Part shown: piece after piece, positions 1 to 5,906 of the stretch
Position numbering within the stretch: the first letter of the stretch is position 1
How the letters are laid out: each line of letters begins with the position of its first letter
Origin: Candidatus Woesearchaeota archaeon
GTDB lineage: Archaea > Nanobdellota > Nanobdellia > Woesearchaeales > JAUUYB01
Assembly (NCBI GenBank): GCA_030590605.1
Contig: JAUUYB010000070.1
Coordinates: 1-5,977 of the forward strand
Length of the DNA: 5,977 nt
Direction: 5' to 3'
Translations under genes and position numbers: made by a program
Notes under the pieces: generated by a model
What the model saw: only the letters and a program-made list of their open reading frames with translations
Database searches by the model: none
What the model was told of the DNA's origin: nothing

Positions 1-326
1 CCTGCATCGAAGTGGTCATGAGGGCTTTCCTTTGATTTAGGGAACCCAGAGAGTCCTCCTTTCTTCCGTATGGTGCTGAAATTCGATCTCCTTCCTGTTA
101 TGATCTTATGTGCATAGCATTGATGGCCTACATCCCAGATGATCTTGTCTGTAGGGCTATCGAAGAAGTAATGCAGTGCCACAGTGAGTTCGACTACTCC
201 CAGATTTGATGCCAGATGTCCTCCATTGTTTGAGACAGTCTCTGTGATGAGAGTCCTGATATCACTGCATACATCTTTGAGCTCCTCTTTCTGGAGTCTC
301 TTCAGGTCTTTTGGTGTGTCTATCAT
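1..326 (-). CDS. dxs: 1-deoxy-D-xylulose-5-phosphate synthase, N-terminal part (cut by window edge)
   Basis: This is the first enzyme of the MEP pathway. It is thiamine-diphosphate dependent and condenses pyruvate with glyceraldehyde 3-phosphate. About 108 N-terminal residues are visible of a family that is usually about 600-640 long; the rest lies beyond base 1. Recognisable blocks are [20 protein letters not shown] (residues 35-54; H37 corresponds to the cofactor/substrate-site histidine), [19 protein letters not shown] (61-79; H68 is the second conserved histidine) and [12 protein letters not shown] (90-101). GHQCY replaces the commoner GHQAY. The ATG at 326-324 overlaps the ispE stop as ATGA and has no clear Shine-Dalgarno site, so translation is probably coupled to ispE. 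It is the last operon gene visible, although it acts first in the pathway. Its product also feeds thiamine and pyridoxal phosphate synthesis in many organisms. Identity is near certain; whether the full gene is intact cannot be judged. Confidence 0.95.
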   Translation of the reverse strand, partial: MIDTPKDLKRLQKEELKDVCSDIRTLITETVSNNGGHLASNLGVVELTVALHYFFDSPTDKIIWDVGHQCYAHKIITGRRSNFSTIRKKGGLSGFPKSKESPHDHFDA

Positions 327-1138
327 CTTGTCTGGGTCTTTAGTGAAGGTATGCTTGGGTCATCCCCGAACCCGACTACCGTAGATCCGCTTCCGGATAT
401 TACAGAAGGGATTCCTGCTTCCCGGAGAATATGTAACGTCTTTTTAAGATTTTCATGTTGAAGAAGCACTGGCTTCTCGAAGTCGTTGTGTATAGAGCGT
501 CTGAGCAGATCAGGATATCCTTTTTCTATCGCTCTTGCGACCATCAGGGTCTTTCCTTTATCTTTCCCTATGTTAGAATGATCTATTGAATCATATGCTG
601 ATTGTGTAGATACTTTGTCTTTCGGAAAGAAAAGAGTGAGCTCGATCGGTCTGGCGCAAGGGACAGGGACAGGTATCCCGGTTACTTCCTGATCCATACA
701 TATACCTCCTACAAAGAAGAAAGGTACATCCATCCCCACGTTCTTTCCAAGAGCTATCAGGTCTTCAGTTGTGCAATCGATTTTCCAGAGCCTGACAAGC
801 ATGCGCATGACTGCTGCAGCATCAGAAGATCCTCCGGCAAGCCCGCCTTCAAGAGGGATCGATTTCTTGATGGTTATCTTGACCTCTTTTTTTATCCCAT
901 ACTTTTCTTTCATCACATCGACTGCTTTTGAGACTGTATTTGATCGATCTGTCGGGACATCAGGATCATCGCATATTATCTTCCGACAATCCGATTCCTC
1001 GATTGTCAGTTCATCATGGAGATCGATCTCGCATTTCAATGCCTGGGTCGGATGGTACCCTTTCCAAGGTCCGGACTCAAGTCTGGGATTGATGTCAAGG
1101 GCTAATGTGACTCGGGCATAAGCATTCTCACTGATCAT
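323..1138 (-). CDS. ispE: 4-diphosphocytidyl-2-C-methyl-D-erythritol kinase (divergent)
   Basis: This GHMP-family kinase phosphorylates CDP-methylerythritol at the 2-hydroxyl, the fourth MEP step. The protein is 271 residues, slightly shorter than the usual 280-300. Visible elements are the N-terminal strand [11 protein letters not shown] (6-16), GYH (27-29), IDLHDEL (38-44), the ATP loop [16 protein letters not shown] (95-110), the acidic catalytic block [11 protein letters not shown] (135-145; D137) and the C-terminal [10 protein letters not shown] (248-257). The usual catalytic lysine of the AKINL motif is arginine here (R9), and the following Asn is Thr (T11). The GxGE segment that normally follows the GG of the DVPFF block is not recognisable. 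The ATG at 1138-1136 was chosen because it begins just before the conserved strand and forms an ATGA overlap with the ispF stop. The open frame extends to 1240, but that extension lies wholly inside ispF. The stop overlaps the dxs start, again as ATGA. Family identity is firm; full activity is less certain. Confidence 0.93.
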   Translation of the reverse strand: MISENAYARVTLALDINPRLESGPWKGYHPTQALKCEIDLHDELTIEESDCRKIICDDPDVPTDRSNTVSKAVDVMKEKYGIKKEVKITIKKSIPLEGGLAGGSSDAAAVMRMLVRLWKIDCTTEDLIALGKNVGMDVPFFFVGGICMDQEVTGIPVPVPCARPIELTLFFPKDKVSTQSAYDSIDHSNIGKDKGKTLMVARAIEKGYPDLLRRSIHNDFEKPVLLQHENLKKTLHILREAGIPSVISGSGSTVVGFGDDPSIPSLKTQTR

Positions 1139-1599
1139 TGTAACAGTATTACTGAAGTGACCTTTATCCCTTCTCCTTTGCCGTAAGAACTCAGTGTCTC
1201 TCCGCTGGTGACAGTCAACCCTATTGCATCTTCGCCGCATTCAAGTGATGCTGCTATCGCTTTCCTCATCTTAGGGAGATGTTCTTCCAGTTTTGGCTTC
1301 CCTGCTTCGATAGAGACAGAGACATTAGCGATAGTTAACCCAGCAGCCTCATATACTTCTCTGATCAGGGTCAGATATTTCCTGCTGTCTGTGATCCCTC
1401 TCTTGACAAGTGGGTCTGCATAAGTGCTGATCGAACCTTTACCTACTGCACTCGATAGCGCATTGAATAAAGAATGCAACACTGCATCCCCATCAGAATT
1501 TCCTTTCAGCCTGTTGCATCCTTCGATCTCGATCCCGCCTAATATGAGCGGAGATTCTTCTCCGAACACATGCGAATCTTCACCTATTCCTATTCTCAT
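1135..1599 (-). CDS. ispF: 2-C-methyl-D-erythritol 2,4-cyclodiphosphate synthase
   Basis: IspF cyclises CDP-ME 2-phosphate to ME-2,4-cyclodiphosphate and releases CMP; it is normally a zinc-dependent homotrimer. The protein is 154 residues, close to the family norm of about 155-160. Zinc ligands D8 and H10 (GEDSHVF) and H42 (SDGDAVLHSLFNAL) match the E. coli numbering exactly. Also present are LILGGIEI (18-25), NVSVSIEAGKPKL (92-104) and the tail TSGETLSSYGKGEGI (131-145). The segment after H42 is unusual: the common GDIG...FPDTD...GADSR is replaced by GSISTYADPLVKRGITDSRKY, so the usual Asp56 and Gly58 are both Ser. From memory this variant resembles IspF of candidate-phyla (Patescibacteria) bacteria, but that is unverified. 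The ATG at 1599 is chosen because it begins at the conserved MRIGIG and has GGAGG seven bases upstream. The ATG at 1620 would add seven residues and lose that site. The gene overlaps ispD by 20 nt and ispE by 4 nt. Confidence 0.95.
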   Translation of the reverse strand: MRIGIGEDSHVFGEESPLILGGIEIEGCNRLKGNSDGDAVLHSLFNALSSAVGKGSISTYADPLVKRGITDSRKYLTLIREVYEAAGLTIANVSVSIEAGKPKLEEHLPKMRKAIAASLECGEDAIGLTVTSGETLSSYGKGEGIKVTSVILLQ

Positions 1600-2245
1600 T
1601 TTGAATCCTCCATAACGCATTTGCGATTATCTCATCTCCTGGATGAGTGACCTTGATATTCATATGATCCCCTTCGACGATGTGAACTTTATGTCCTGTC
1701 ATTTCCTGCACGATCTCTGAGTCGTCTGTCGGTACAAGATATTTTTCCTGTAGAGCTTTCGTAAGCGCTTCGATGATAAGGGGCTTGGTGTATCCTTGTG
1801 GGGTCTGTGCGATCCAGGTAGTCTTTCTTGGAAGTGTCTCTGAAATTATCGACCCATCCGATACCTTGACTGTAGCTGTCGGATTCACTGCAGTCATCGC
1901 AGCCCCTGTCTCAGTGACTTTGACTATCAACGATTCAAGCAGTTCTCTCGTAAGCAATGGCCTGGCACCATCATGTGTGATGATGATATCGCCCTTGGCT
2001 TTTTTTACGCCGTTCAATATGGATCCTATCCTGCTTTCTCCGCCTTCTACGATCGAGATTTTCCCCCCAAGGATATCCCTATACTTTTTGATATCTTTAG
2101 TGACCACGATGATATCCTCAATCCCTGCTTCGATGAATGGTTGGATTGTCCGCATTATAAGCGGCTGACCTCCTACAGGGATTGTCATCTTATCAGTTCC
2201 GAATCTTTCGCTGCTTCCTGCGGCTGTTATGACTGCTGATATCAT
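1580..2245 (-). CDS. ispD: 2-C-methyl-D-erythritol 4-phosphate cytidylyltransferase
   Basis: IspD transfers CMP from CTP to methylerythritol 4-phosphate, the third MEP step, using a Rossmann-like nucleotidyltransferase fold. The protein is 221 residues, typical for the monofunctional enzyme. Visible motifs are the CTP loop ITAAGSSERFGTDKMTIPVGG (6-26; R14 and K19), HDGARPLL (91-98), the segment PRKTTWIAQTPQGY (139-152; R140 is the probable counterpart of the substrate-binding Arg), VPTDDSEIVQ (171-180) and NIKVTHPGD (196-204; K198). The CTP loop is two residues shorter between the Arg and Lys than in E. coli (R20/K27). The ATG at 2245 is preferred over the in-frame start at 2284: it begins exactly at the first beta strand, overlaps the dxr stop as ATGA, and has AGGAGG six bases upstream. 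The C-terminal NENRNR tail runs into ispF. Separate ispD and ispF genes, rather than an ispDF fusion, are seen here. Confidence 0.95.
   Translation of the reverse strand: MISAVITAAGSSERFGTDKMTIPVGGQPLIMRTIQPFIEAGIEDIIVVTKDIKKYRDILGGKISIVEGGESRIGSILNGVKKAKGDIIITHDGARPLLTRELLESLIVKVTETGAAMTAVNPTATVKVSDGSIISETLPRKTTWIAQTPQGYTKPLIIEALTKALQEKYLVPTDDSEIVQEMTGHKVHIVEGDHMNIKVTHPGDEIIANALWRIQNENRNR
1607..1611 (-). promoter_or_regulatory. Shine-Dalgarno site of ispF
   Basis: On the minus strand GGAGG lies seven bases before the ATG at 1599, inside the end of ispD. It decides between this ATG and the in-frame ATG at 1620, where the longer protein would contain the site within its own coding sequence. 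Confidence 0.75.
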
Positions 2246-3369
2246 GATTGGCCTCCTAGAGTCCATGCATGTTTCTCTGCCCATGATTCTGCTTCAAGGA
2301 TCTCTGTGATCGATGGATCTGCCTTGAGTTCGTGTTTGGCTATTGTCTGTGCGATGATCTTCGGTATCTCTGTAAATGATATCTTTCCCTGTATGAACGC
2401 TTTTACAGCAGATGTATCCGCTCCATGTATCACTGCAGGCATAGTGCCCCTTTTTTTAAGGGCGAGGTGGCCCATGGATAAGCATGGAAATTTGGAGTGA
2501 GGCGGAGCCTCGAAACTTAGGCTCTTTCCGATCAGGTCAATATGATTCGATGTCGTTCTCTTCCGTTCAGGATAATTGAGGGCGTACTGGATGTACCGTT
2601 TCATATCTGCTGACCCAATCTCAGTTATGATGCTCCCATCATTGAATTCTACAAGTGAATGACAGAGATACTCAGGATGGACTATGATATCAATCATTTC
2701 TGGCGGGACTCCGAAAAGCACGCCTGCCTCTATCACCTCAAATGCCTTGTTCATGCATGTGGCTGAATCGACATTGATTTTTGTTCCCATATCCCATTTT
2801 GGTCGGTCCAGTACGTCTTTCATCGTGACCTTACGAAGCTGATCCTCATCCATCTCAGCGATCGGTCCTTTCCCCATCGTGAGTATCAGTCGCTTCACTT
2901 CAGGTATCCTTCCGGAATGCAGGGATTGGAATAATGCTGAGTGTTCAGAATCGATCGGTATGATGCTTCCTTTGTTTTCCATCGCGATCTTCATCACATG
3001 ATGACCTGCAAGCACAAGTGTCTCTTTATTTGCGAGTCCCACCAGTTTCCCTTTTCGAAGCGCTTCAAGTGTCGGGATAAGCCCTGCTTTTCCTACTACC
3101 GCATTGATGATTATATCTGCATCCTTGAGTGTCGCTAGATTTACAAGTGCTTTTTCCCCGACTCCGATAGAACTGTCTTTTGGGACTGCATCAGGATTGC
3201 CGAGTGCCAGATGTTCCACACCGAATCTCGATGCCTGTTCTTTTAGCATTTCCTCATCTGTTCCTGCAGCAAGCCCTATCACCTTGAAATCTTCCTTGAA
3301 TGATTCCAGGACCTCTAATGTCTGGACTCCTATCTTACCTGTACTCCCTAAGATCACGACTCCTCTCAT
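2242..3369 (-). CDS. dxr: 1-deoxy-D-xylulose-5-phosphate reductoisomerase (divergent active site)
   Basis: DXR (IspC) rearranges and reduces deoxyxylulose 5-phosphate to methylerythritol 4-phosphate with NADPH and a divalent metal. The protein is 375 residues, within the usual 370-400. Visible parts are the NADPH loop GSTGKIG (8-14), AVVGKAGL (90-97), LANKETLV (112-119; K115), the metal and substrate block PIDSEHSALFQ (138-148; D140, E142, H143), INVDSATCMNKAFEVIEA (198-215; S202, N207, K208, E211), the HPEYLCHS block (231-238) and PERK (267-270). The metal ligands are kept. However, the usual LTxSGGPF is LTMGKGPI (163-170), losing the phosphate-contacting Ser; the His before PxWxMG is R189; the Ser of HPQS is Y234; and the C-terminal NAANE is HGADT (315-319). 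AAGGAGG sits seven bases before the ATG, and the start overlaps the ispG stop as ATGA. Family identity is firm; the altered residues may mean changed kinetics or inhibitor response. Confidence 0.93.
   Translation of the reverse strand: MRGVVILGSTGKIGVQTLEVLESFKEDFKVIGLAAGTDEEMLKEQASRFGVEHLALGNPDAVPKDSSIGVGEKALVNLATLKDADIIINAVVGKAGLIPTLEALRKGKLVGLANKETLVLAGHHVMKIAMENKGSIIPIDSEHSALFQSLHSGRIPEVKRLILTMGKGPIAEMDEDQLRKVTMKDVLDRPKWDMGTKINVDSATCMNKAFEVIEAGVLFGVPPEMIDIIVHPEYLCHSLVEFNDGSIITEIGSADMKRYIQYALNYPERKRTTSNHIDLIGKSLSFEAPPHSKFPCLSMGHLALKKRGTMPAVIHGADTSAVKAFIQGKISFTEIPKIIAQTIAKHELKADPSITEILEAESWAEKHAWTLGGQS
2252..2257 (-). promoter_or_regulatory. Shine-Dalgarno site of ispD
   Basis: AGGAGG on the minus strand lies six bases before the ATG at 2245, within the last codons of dxr. 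It supports the short 221-residue IspD rather than the 234-residue frame starting at 2284. Confidence 0.8.
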
Positions 3370-4373
3370 GAAAGCGCCTCCTTGACTGCATCGATTATCT
3401 CATCCTCTTCTATCGGTCGGACATATTTACCTCTGACATAGAGGAGCGGTTTCTTTTCATTGCATCCGACTATCGCGACATCTGCGTCTCCTGCCTCGCC
3501 CGGACCATTGACATTACACCCCATGACTGCGACTGTCCCCACAAGTTGACCAAGTTCTTGCTCTATCTTTGATGCGGTCTGTTCTACATCGAATCCTACT
3601 CTGGCACATGTCGGACACGCGATTACATTGAGTCCTTTTCTTAACCCCAGATGACGGAGAATCGAGAGTGCAGTGGTCACTTCATTGACCGGATCTCCTG
3701 ATAGTGAGACCCTGATAGTGTCCCCCACCCCTTCATTTAGCAATATCCCTATCCCGATCGCTGACTTGATGCTCCCTGACATCAATGTTCCTGCTTCAGT
3801 GATACCGATATGCAAAGGATAATTTCTTTCTTTTGAGAAAGATCTATAAGCGTCTATCGTGGTCTGTATGTCTGTTGATTTGAGTGAGACGACGATATCC
3901 TTGAAATCGAGCTGCTCGAGGACTTCTACATGTTCTAACGCAGATGCGACCATCGCTCTTGCTGTCCTGCCATATTTTTTTTCATGAACTTTTGATAATG
4001 ATCCCATGTTGACTCCGACCCGGATAGGGATCCCTTTCTTCTTCACCGCAGCTACTAATTCTTTCGCATGTGCAGAATCAAGATTCCCCGGATTTATCCT
4101 TAGCTTATCGACAAAAGGTATGCTTGCAAGAGCAAGATCCTTATCGAAATGTATGTCAGCCACAAGAGGGATATGGATTTTTTTCTTGATCTCTTCAAGT
4201 GCTTTCGCAGACTCAATGTCAGGCACAGCTACCCTCACTATCTCACATCCTGCTTTCTCAAGAGCTAGTATCTGTTTGACTGTACTTTCAACGTCCTTGG
4301 TATCTGTAGTGCACATGGATTGTATGACTATCGGATTGCCCTTGCCGATCTTGACTCCTCCGACGACTACCAT
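3366..4373 (-). CDS. ispG: 4-hydroxy-3-methylbut-2-enyl diphosphate synthase (IspG/GcpE)
   Basis: IspG is an oxygen-sensitive [4Fe-4S] enzyme that opens ME-cyclodiphosphate reductively to HMBPP, the sixth MEP step. It draws electrons from ferredoxin, flavodoxin or NADPH systems. The protein is 335 residues, a little short of the usual 350-370, mostly because it starts close to the first conserved strand. The N-terminal TIM-barrel part shows NPIVIQSMCTTDTKDVESTV (13-32), CEIVRVAVPD, PLVADIHFD and DKLRINPGN. The C-terminal cluster domain has CPTCAR (C253, C256) and VMGCNVNGPGEA (C286, E293), so all three Cys and the Glu cluster ligand are present. The ATG at 4373 overlaps the upstream stop as TGATG, with GGAGG eight bases upstream. 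A TTG at 4376 is a possible in-frame alternative adding one residue. It is the bacterial-length form, without the large insert domain of plant enzymes. The partner IspH is not encoded in this window. Confidence 0.96.
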   Translation of the reverse strand: MVVVGGVKIGKGNPIVIQSMCTTDTKDVESTVKQILALEKAGCEIVRVAVPDIESAKALEEIKKKIHIPLVADIHFDKDLALASIPFVDKLRINPGNLDSAHAKELVAAVKKKGIPIRVGVNMGSLSKVHEKKYGRTARAMVASALEHVEVLEQLDFKDIVVSLKSTDIQTTIDAYRSFSKERNYPLHIGITEAGTLMSGSIKSAIGIGILLNEGVGDTIRVSLSGDPVNEVTTALSILRHLGLRKGLNVIACPTCARVGFDVEQTASKIEQELGQLVGTVAVMGCNVNGPGEAGDADVAIVGCNEKKPLLYVRGKYVRPIEEDEIIDAVKEALS

Positions 4374-5434
4374 CAATTATCCCTCCGGACTATGAATTCA
4401 GCGAGCCAGATAAGGAATTTCTTTTGCTGAGGATCGATTCTCATCCTTTTGATCTGTTCGATCCCTTGTTTTACGAATATTTCCGCTTTATCGATAGAAT
4501 AATCATAAGCTCCTGTGCTCTTCACTATCCTTCTCACACGATTTAGTTCTGCCATGGATAAGTCCTTCTTTCCGAATGTCTCTTTCAGGAACGTTCTTTC
4601 TCTCCATGTTGCGTGTTCTAACGCCTTTGTGATGAGAAGTGTCTCTTTTCCTTCTGATATATCCGAGGTCACCGGTTTCCCTATAGCTTTCCGCGTCCCG
4701 AAAAGACCTAAGACATCATCTTTTATCTGGAATGCCTGACCAAGAGGCAGTGCGAATGCTGAGAATGAGTCCAATGTCTTTTTCCCGGCTCCTGCAAGGA
4801 TCGCTCCTAAGTGCAAGGGGCCTTCTATCGTGTACATCGCAGTCTTGAGCAGATGGATATCATTGACTGTCTCTTCTGAGAATGTCGGTGAGATGCTGGA
4901 TCTGACATCGATCAGCTCTCCGAATACTGTGTTGATGGCGATCGTATTGAATTTCTGGGCAGCGAGTATCCTTTTTTCTTTTGGGAATCTCGACCGCATG
5001 ATGATATCTGTCCCTATGTGAGAAAGTAGGTCTCCTGCAAGTATTCCCATGCTCTGCCCGATATGTTTTGGATCCTCTTTTCGCTTCCCGATGTGTGATT
5101 CATATATCTTATGCACTGATGGCTTTCCTCGACGAAGATCATCCCTGTCGATTATGTCATCATGGATGAGAAAGTATGTATGGAGCATCTCGATAGATAG
5201 CGATGCCTTAAGGATATCTGCGCGTTTCTTCCCGCCTACAGCAAGATATCCTGTGATGAACAGGATAGGACGGATGCGTTTCCCCCCTCTAAGCGTGAAA
5301 TCCCGTGTGACATCAAGGACTTCCCGCACAAAAGGAGACATCTTGTAGAGTCGTGCAAGATGATTATCAAAAAGGTTCTCGAGAGCAAGATCTATACGGC
5401 GTTTGTAGTCCTGCAGCAAGTCCTCCCCCCTCAT
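4373..5434 (-). CDS. Trans-polyprenyl diphosphate synthase (FPP/GGPP synthase type)
   Basis: This enzyme condenses DMAPP or allylic diphosphates with IPP head-to-tail. In an archaeon the likely role is to make the prenyl chains of ether membrane lipids. The protein is 353 residues, all-helical family. Visible are RGGKRIRP (49-56; binds IPP), the first Asp-rich motif HDDIID (91-96) followed by RRGKPSVH, GDLL (134-137), GQAFQIKDDVLGLFG (232-246; second Asp-rich motif D239 D240, with Gly in the last position) and GKPVTSDISEGKETLL (252-267). The residues five and four positions before the first DDxxD are Tyr and Phe; an aromatic pair there is known in short-chain FPP synthases, so the product could be FPP as well as GGPP. 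It is the first gene of the operon. The ATG at 5434 lies about 26 bp from the centre of the TATA box, implying a leaderless transcript; an in-frame TTG at 5437 is an alternative. The symbol idsA would fit, but chain length is not proven. Confidence 0.93.
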   Translation of the reverse strand: MRGEDLLQDYKRRIDLALENLFDNHLARLYKMSPFVREVLDVTRDFTLRGGKRIRPILFITGYLAVGGKKRADILKASLSIEMLHTYFLIHDDIIDRDDLRRGKPSVHKIYESHIGKRKEDPKHIGQSMGILAGDLLSHIGTDIIMRSRFPKEKRILAAQKFNTIAINTVFGELIDVRSSISPTFSEETVNDIHLLKTAMYTIEGPLHLGAILAGAGKKTLDSFSAFALPLGQAFQIKDDVLGLFGTRKAIGKPVTSDISEGKETLLITKALEHATWRERTFLKETFGKKDLSMAELNRVRRIVKSTGAYDYSIDKAEIFVKQGIEQIKRMRIDPQQKKFLIWLAEFIVRRDN

Positions 5435-5456
5435 CAACCATTAGGACAGGGGGGTG

Positions 5457-5470
5457 ATATAAATATTTTA
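5457..5470 (-). promoter_or_regulatory. Archaeal-type TATA promoter of the isoprenoid operon
   Basis: On the minus strand the stretch reads TAAAATATTTATAT. The best TATA 8-mer (ATTTATAT, 5464-5457) is centred about 26 bp before the ATG at 5434, which places transcription start at or within a few bases of the start codon. No Shine-Dalgarno site precedes that ATG, consistent with leaderless translation. No other TATA-like element is evident at the overlapping gene junctions, so the operon is probably one transcript. Confidence 0.7.
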
Positions 5471-5517
5471 TTCAAAAGAGCTCATTTTTTACGTTCGGTA
5501 GTAGCGTGTCGGGTTTA

Positions 5518-5525
5518 GTGTACAC
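5518..5525. promoter_or_regulatory. Short palindrome GTGTACAC in the divergent intergenic region
   Basis: This perfect 8-bp palindrome lies about 30 bp upstream of the 14-bp palindrome at the vapB promoter and shares its GTGT/ACAC half-sites. It may be an auxiliary antitoxin-binding site. Being short, it could also be chance. Confidence 0.25.
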
Positions 5526-5543
5526 ACCTATAGTTTATCGATA

Positions 5544-5554
5544 AGTTTAAATAT
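5544..5554 (+). promoter_or_regulatory. Archaeal-type TATA promoter of vapB
   Basis: The box TTTAAATA at 5546-5553, preceded by purine-rich AAG, matches the archaeal TATA consensus. Transcription is expected near 5575-5577, giving a leader of about 13 nt that contains GGTGAT (5580-5585) three bases before the ATG at 5589. That sequence pairs with the archaeal 16S rRNA tail at a register suited to the ATG at 5589 rather than the one at 5598. Confidence 0.75.
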
Positions 5555-5566
5555 GTGTTAACACAT
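5553..5566. promoter_or_regulatory. Perfect 14-bp palindrome, candidate antitoxin operator
   Basis: ATGTGTTAACACAT is identical to its reverse complement. It starts at the last base of the vapB TATA box and ends about 10 bp before the predicted transcription start. A protein bound here would block transcription factor B/RNA polymerase assembly. VapB-family antitoxins usually repress their own promoter through short inverted repeats, so this is a plausible autoregulatory site. A related TACACAT follows at 5570-5576. Confidence 0.5.
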
Positions 5567-5588
5567 CTTTACACATAAAGGTGATTTT

Positions 5589-5801
5589 ATGGTAAATATG
5601 ACGTTGTCTATCCCTCCGGATTTGCATTCGAGGATGAAAAGGTTCTCTGAGATCCGTTGGAGCGAGGTAGTTAGGAAATCGATATCTGAGAAGATCAATA
5701 TTTTGGAGACTATGGACCGGATTGCTGAGAAGAGCAAGTTGACTCAGAAAGATGTTGATGATATCGCTAAGAAGGTCAATCGTGCTGCGAGATTATCATG
5801 A
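5589..5801 (+). CDS. vapB: VapB-family antitoxin (archaeal type)
   Basis: This small protein of 70 residues resembles antitoxins of archaeal VapBC modules. It would bind DNA through an N-terminal ribbon-helix-helix and neutralise a PIN-domain ribonuclease through its C-terminal tail. The N-terminal half, MTLSIPPDLHSRMKRFSEIR followed by WSEVVRKSI, fits a beta strand plus two helices, with the IRWSEVVR segment typical of archaeal VapB. The second half (ILETMDRIAEKSKLTQKDVDDIAKKVNRAARLS) is a charged helix-rich region of the kind that wraps the toxin. The ATG at 5589 is favoured by GGTGAT just upstream; the ATG at 5598 would remove three residues. The TGA overlaps the ATG of a vapC remnant as ATGA, the usual vapBC arrangement. 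Because that toxin gene is broken, this is an orphan antitoxin that may serve only as a DNA-binding repressor or counteract another VapC. Confidence 0.82.
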   Translation: MVNMTLSIPPDLHSRMKRFSEIRWSEVVRKSISEKINILETMDRIAEKSKLTQKDVDDIAKKVNRAARLS

Positions 5802-5831
5802 AGATAGTTATTGACACCAATATACTAACAA

Positions 5832-5842
5832 CCTTTTTAAAC
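5832..5842 (+). promoter_or_regulatory. TATA-like promoter for the downstream gene
   Basis: CCTTTTTAAAC contains an archaeal TATA-like core (5834-5841). Transcription would begin near 5864, leaving a leader of about 50 nt before the ATG at 5913. The element sits inside the broken vapC frame, just after the last recognisable toxin codons. Confidence 0.5.
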
Positions 5843-5898
5843 CCCCAACTCTTTTCCTCTTTCATGCAATCATCCCTGTTTAACACTGTTAGTCATTC

Positions 5899-5906
5899 AG
5901 GTAGGT
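5899..5906 (+). promoter_or_regulatory. Ribosome binding site of the last gene
   Basis: AGGTAGGT ends six bases before the ATG at 5913. The second AGGT is the likely pairing segment with the archaeal 16S rRNA tail. It supports the choice of start for the partial gene that follows. Confidence 0.5.

Noticed and set aside
602..1121. Plus-strand open frames of 109 and 116 codons (602-931 and 771-1121)
   Set aside because: They lie fully antisense to ispE, whose kinase motifs are clear, and their translations show no recognisable family.
1139..1240. N-terminal extension of IspE to an upstream ATG
   Set aside because: The 34 extra residues are Arg-rich, lie inside ispF and precede the normal family start. 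The ATGA-coupled ATG at 1138 fits better.
1773..2168. Plus-strand open frame of 131 codons
   Set aside because: Antisense shadow of ispD; hydrophobic low-information translation with no ribosome site or motif.
2246..2284. N-terminal extension of IspD
   Set aside because: The thirteen extra residues lie inside dxr and precede the first conserved strand; AGGAGG points to the ATG at 2245.
4006..4395. Plus-strand open frame of 129 codons
   Set aside because: Antisense to ispG, whose Cys ligands and barrel motifs are in the other strand.
5481..5490. T-run (TTTTTT) in the divergent intergenic region as a terminator
   Set aside because: No plus-strand gene ends before it and on the minus strand it reads as A-run upstream of the operon promoter, so there is nothing for it to terminate.
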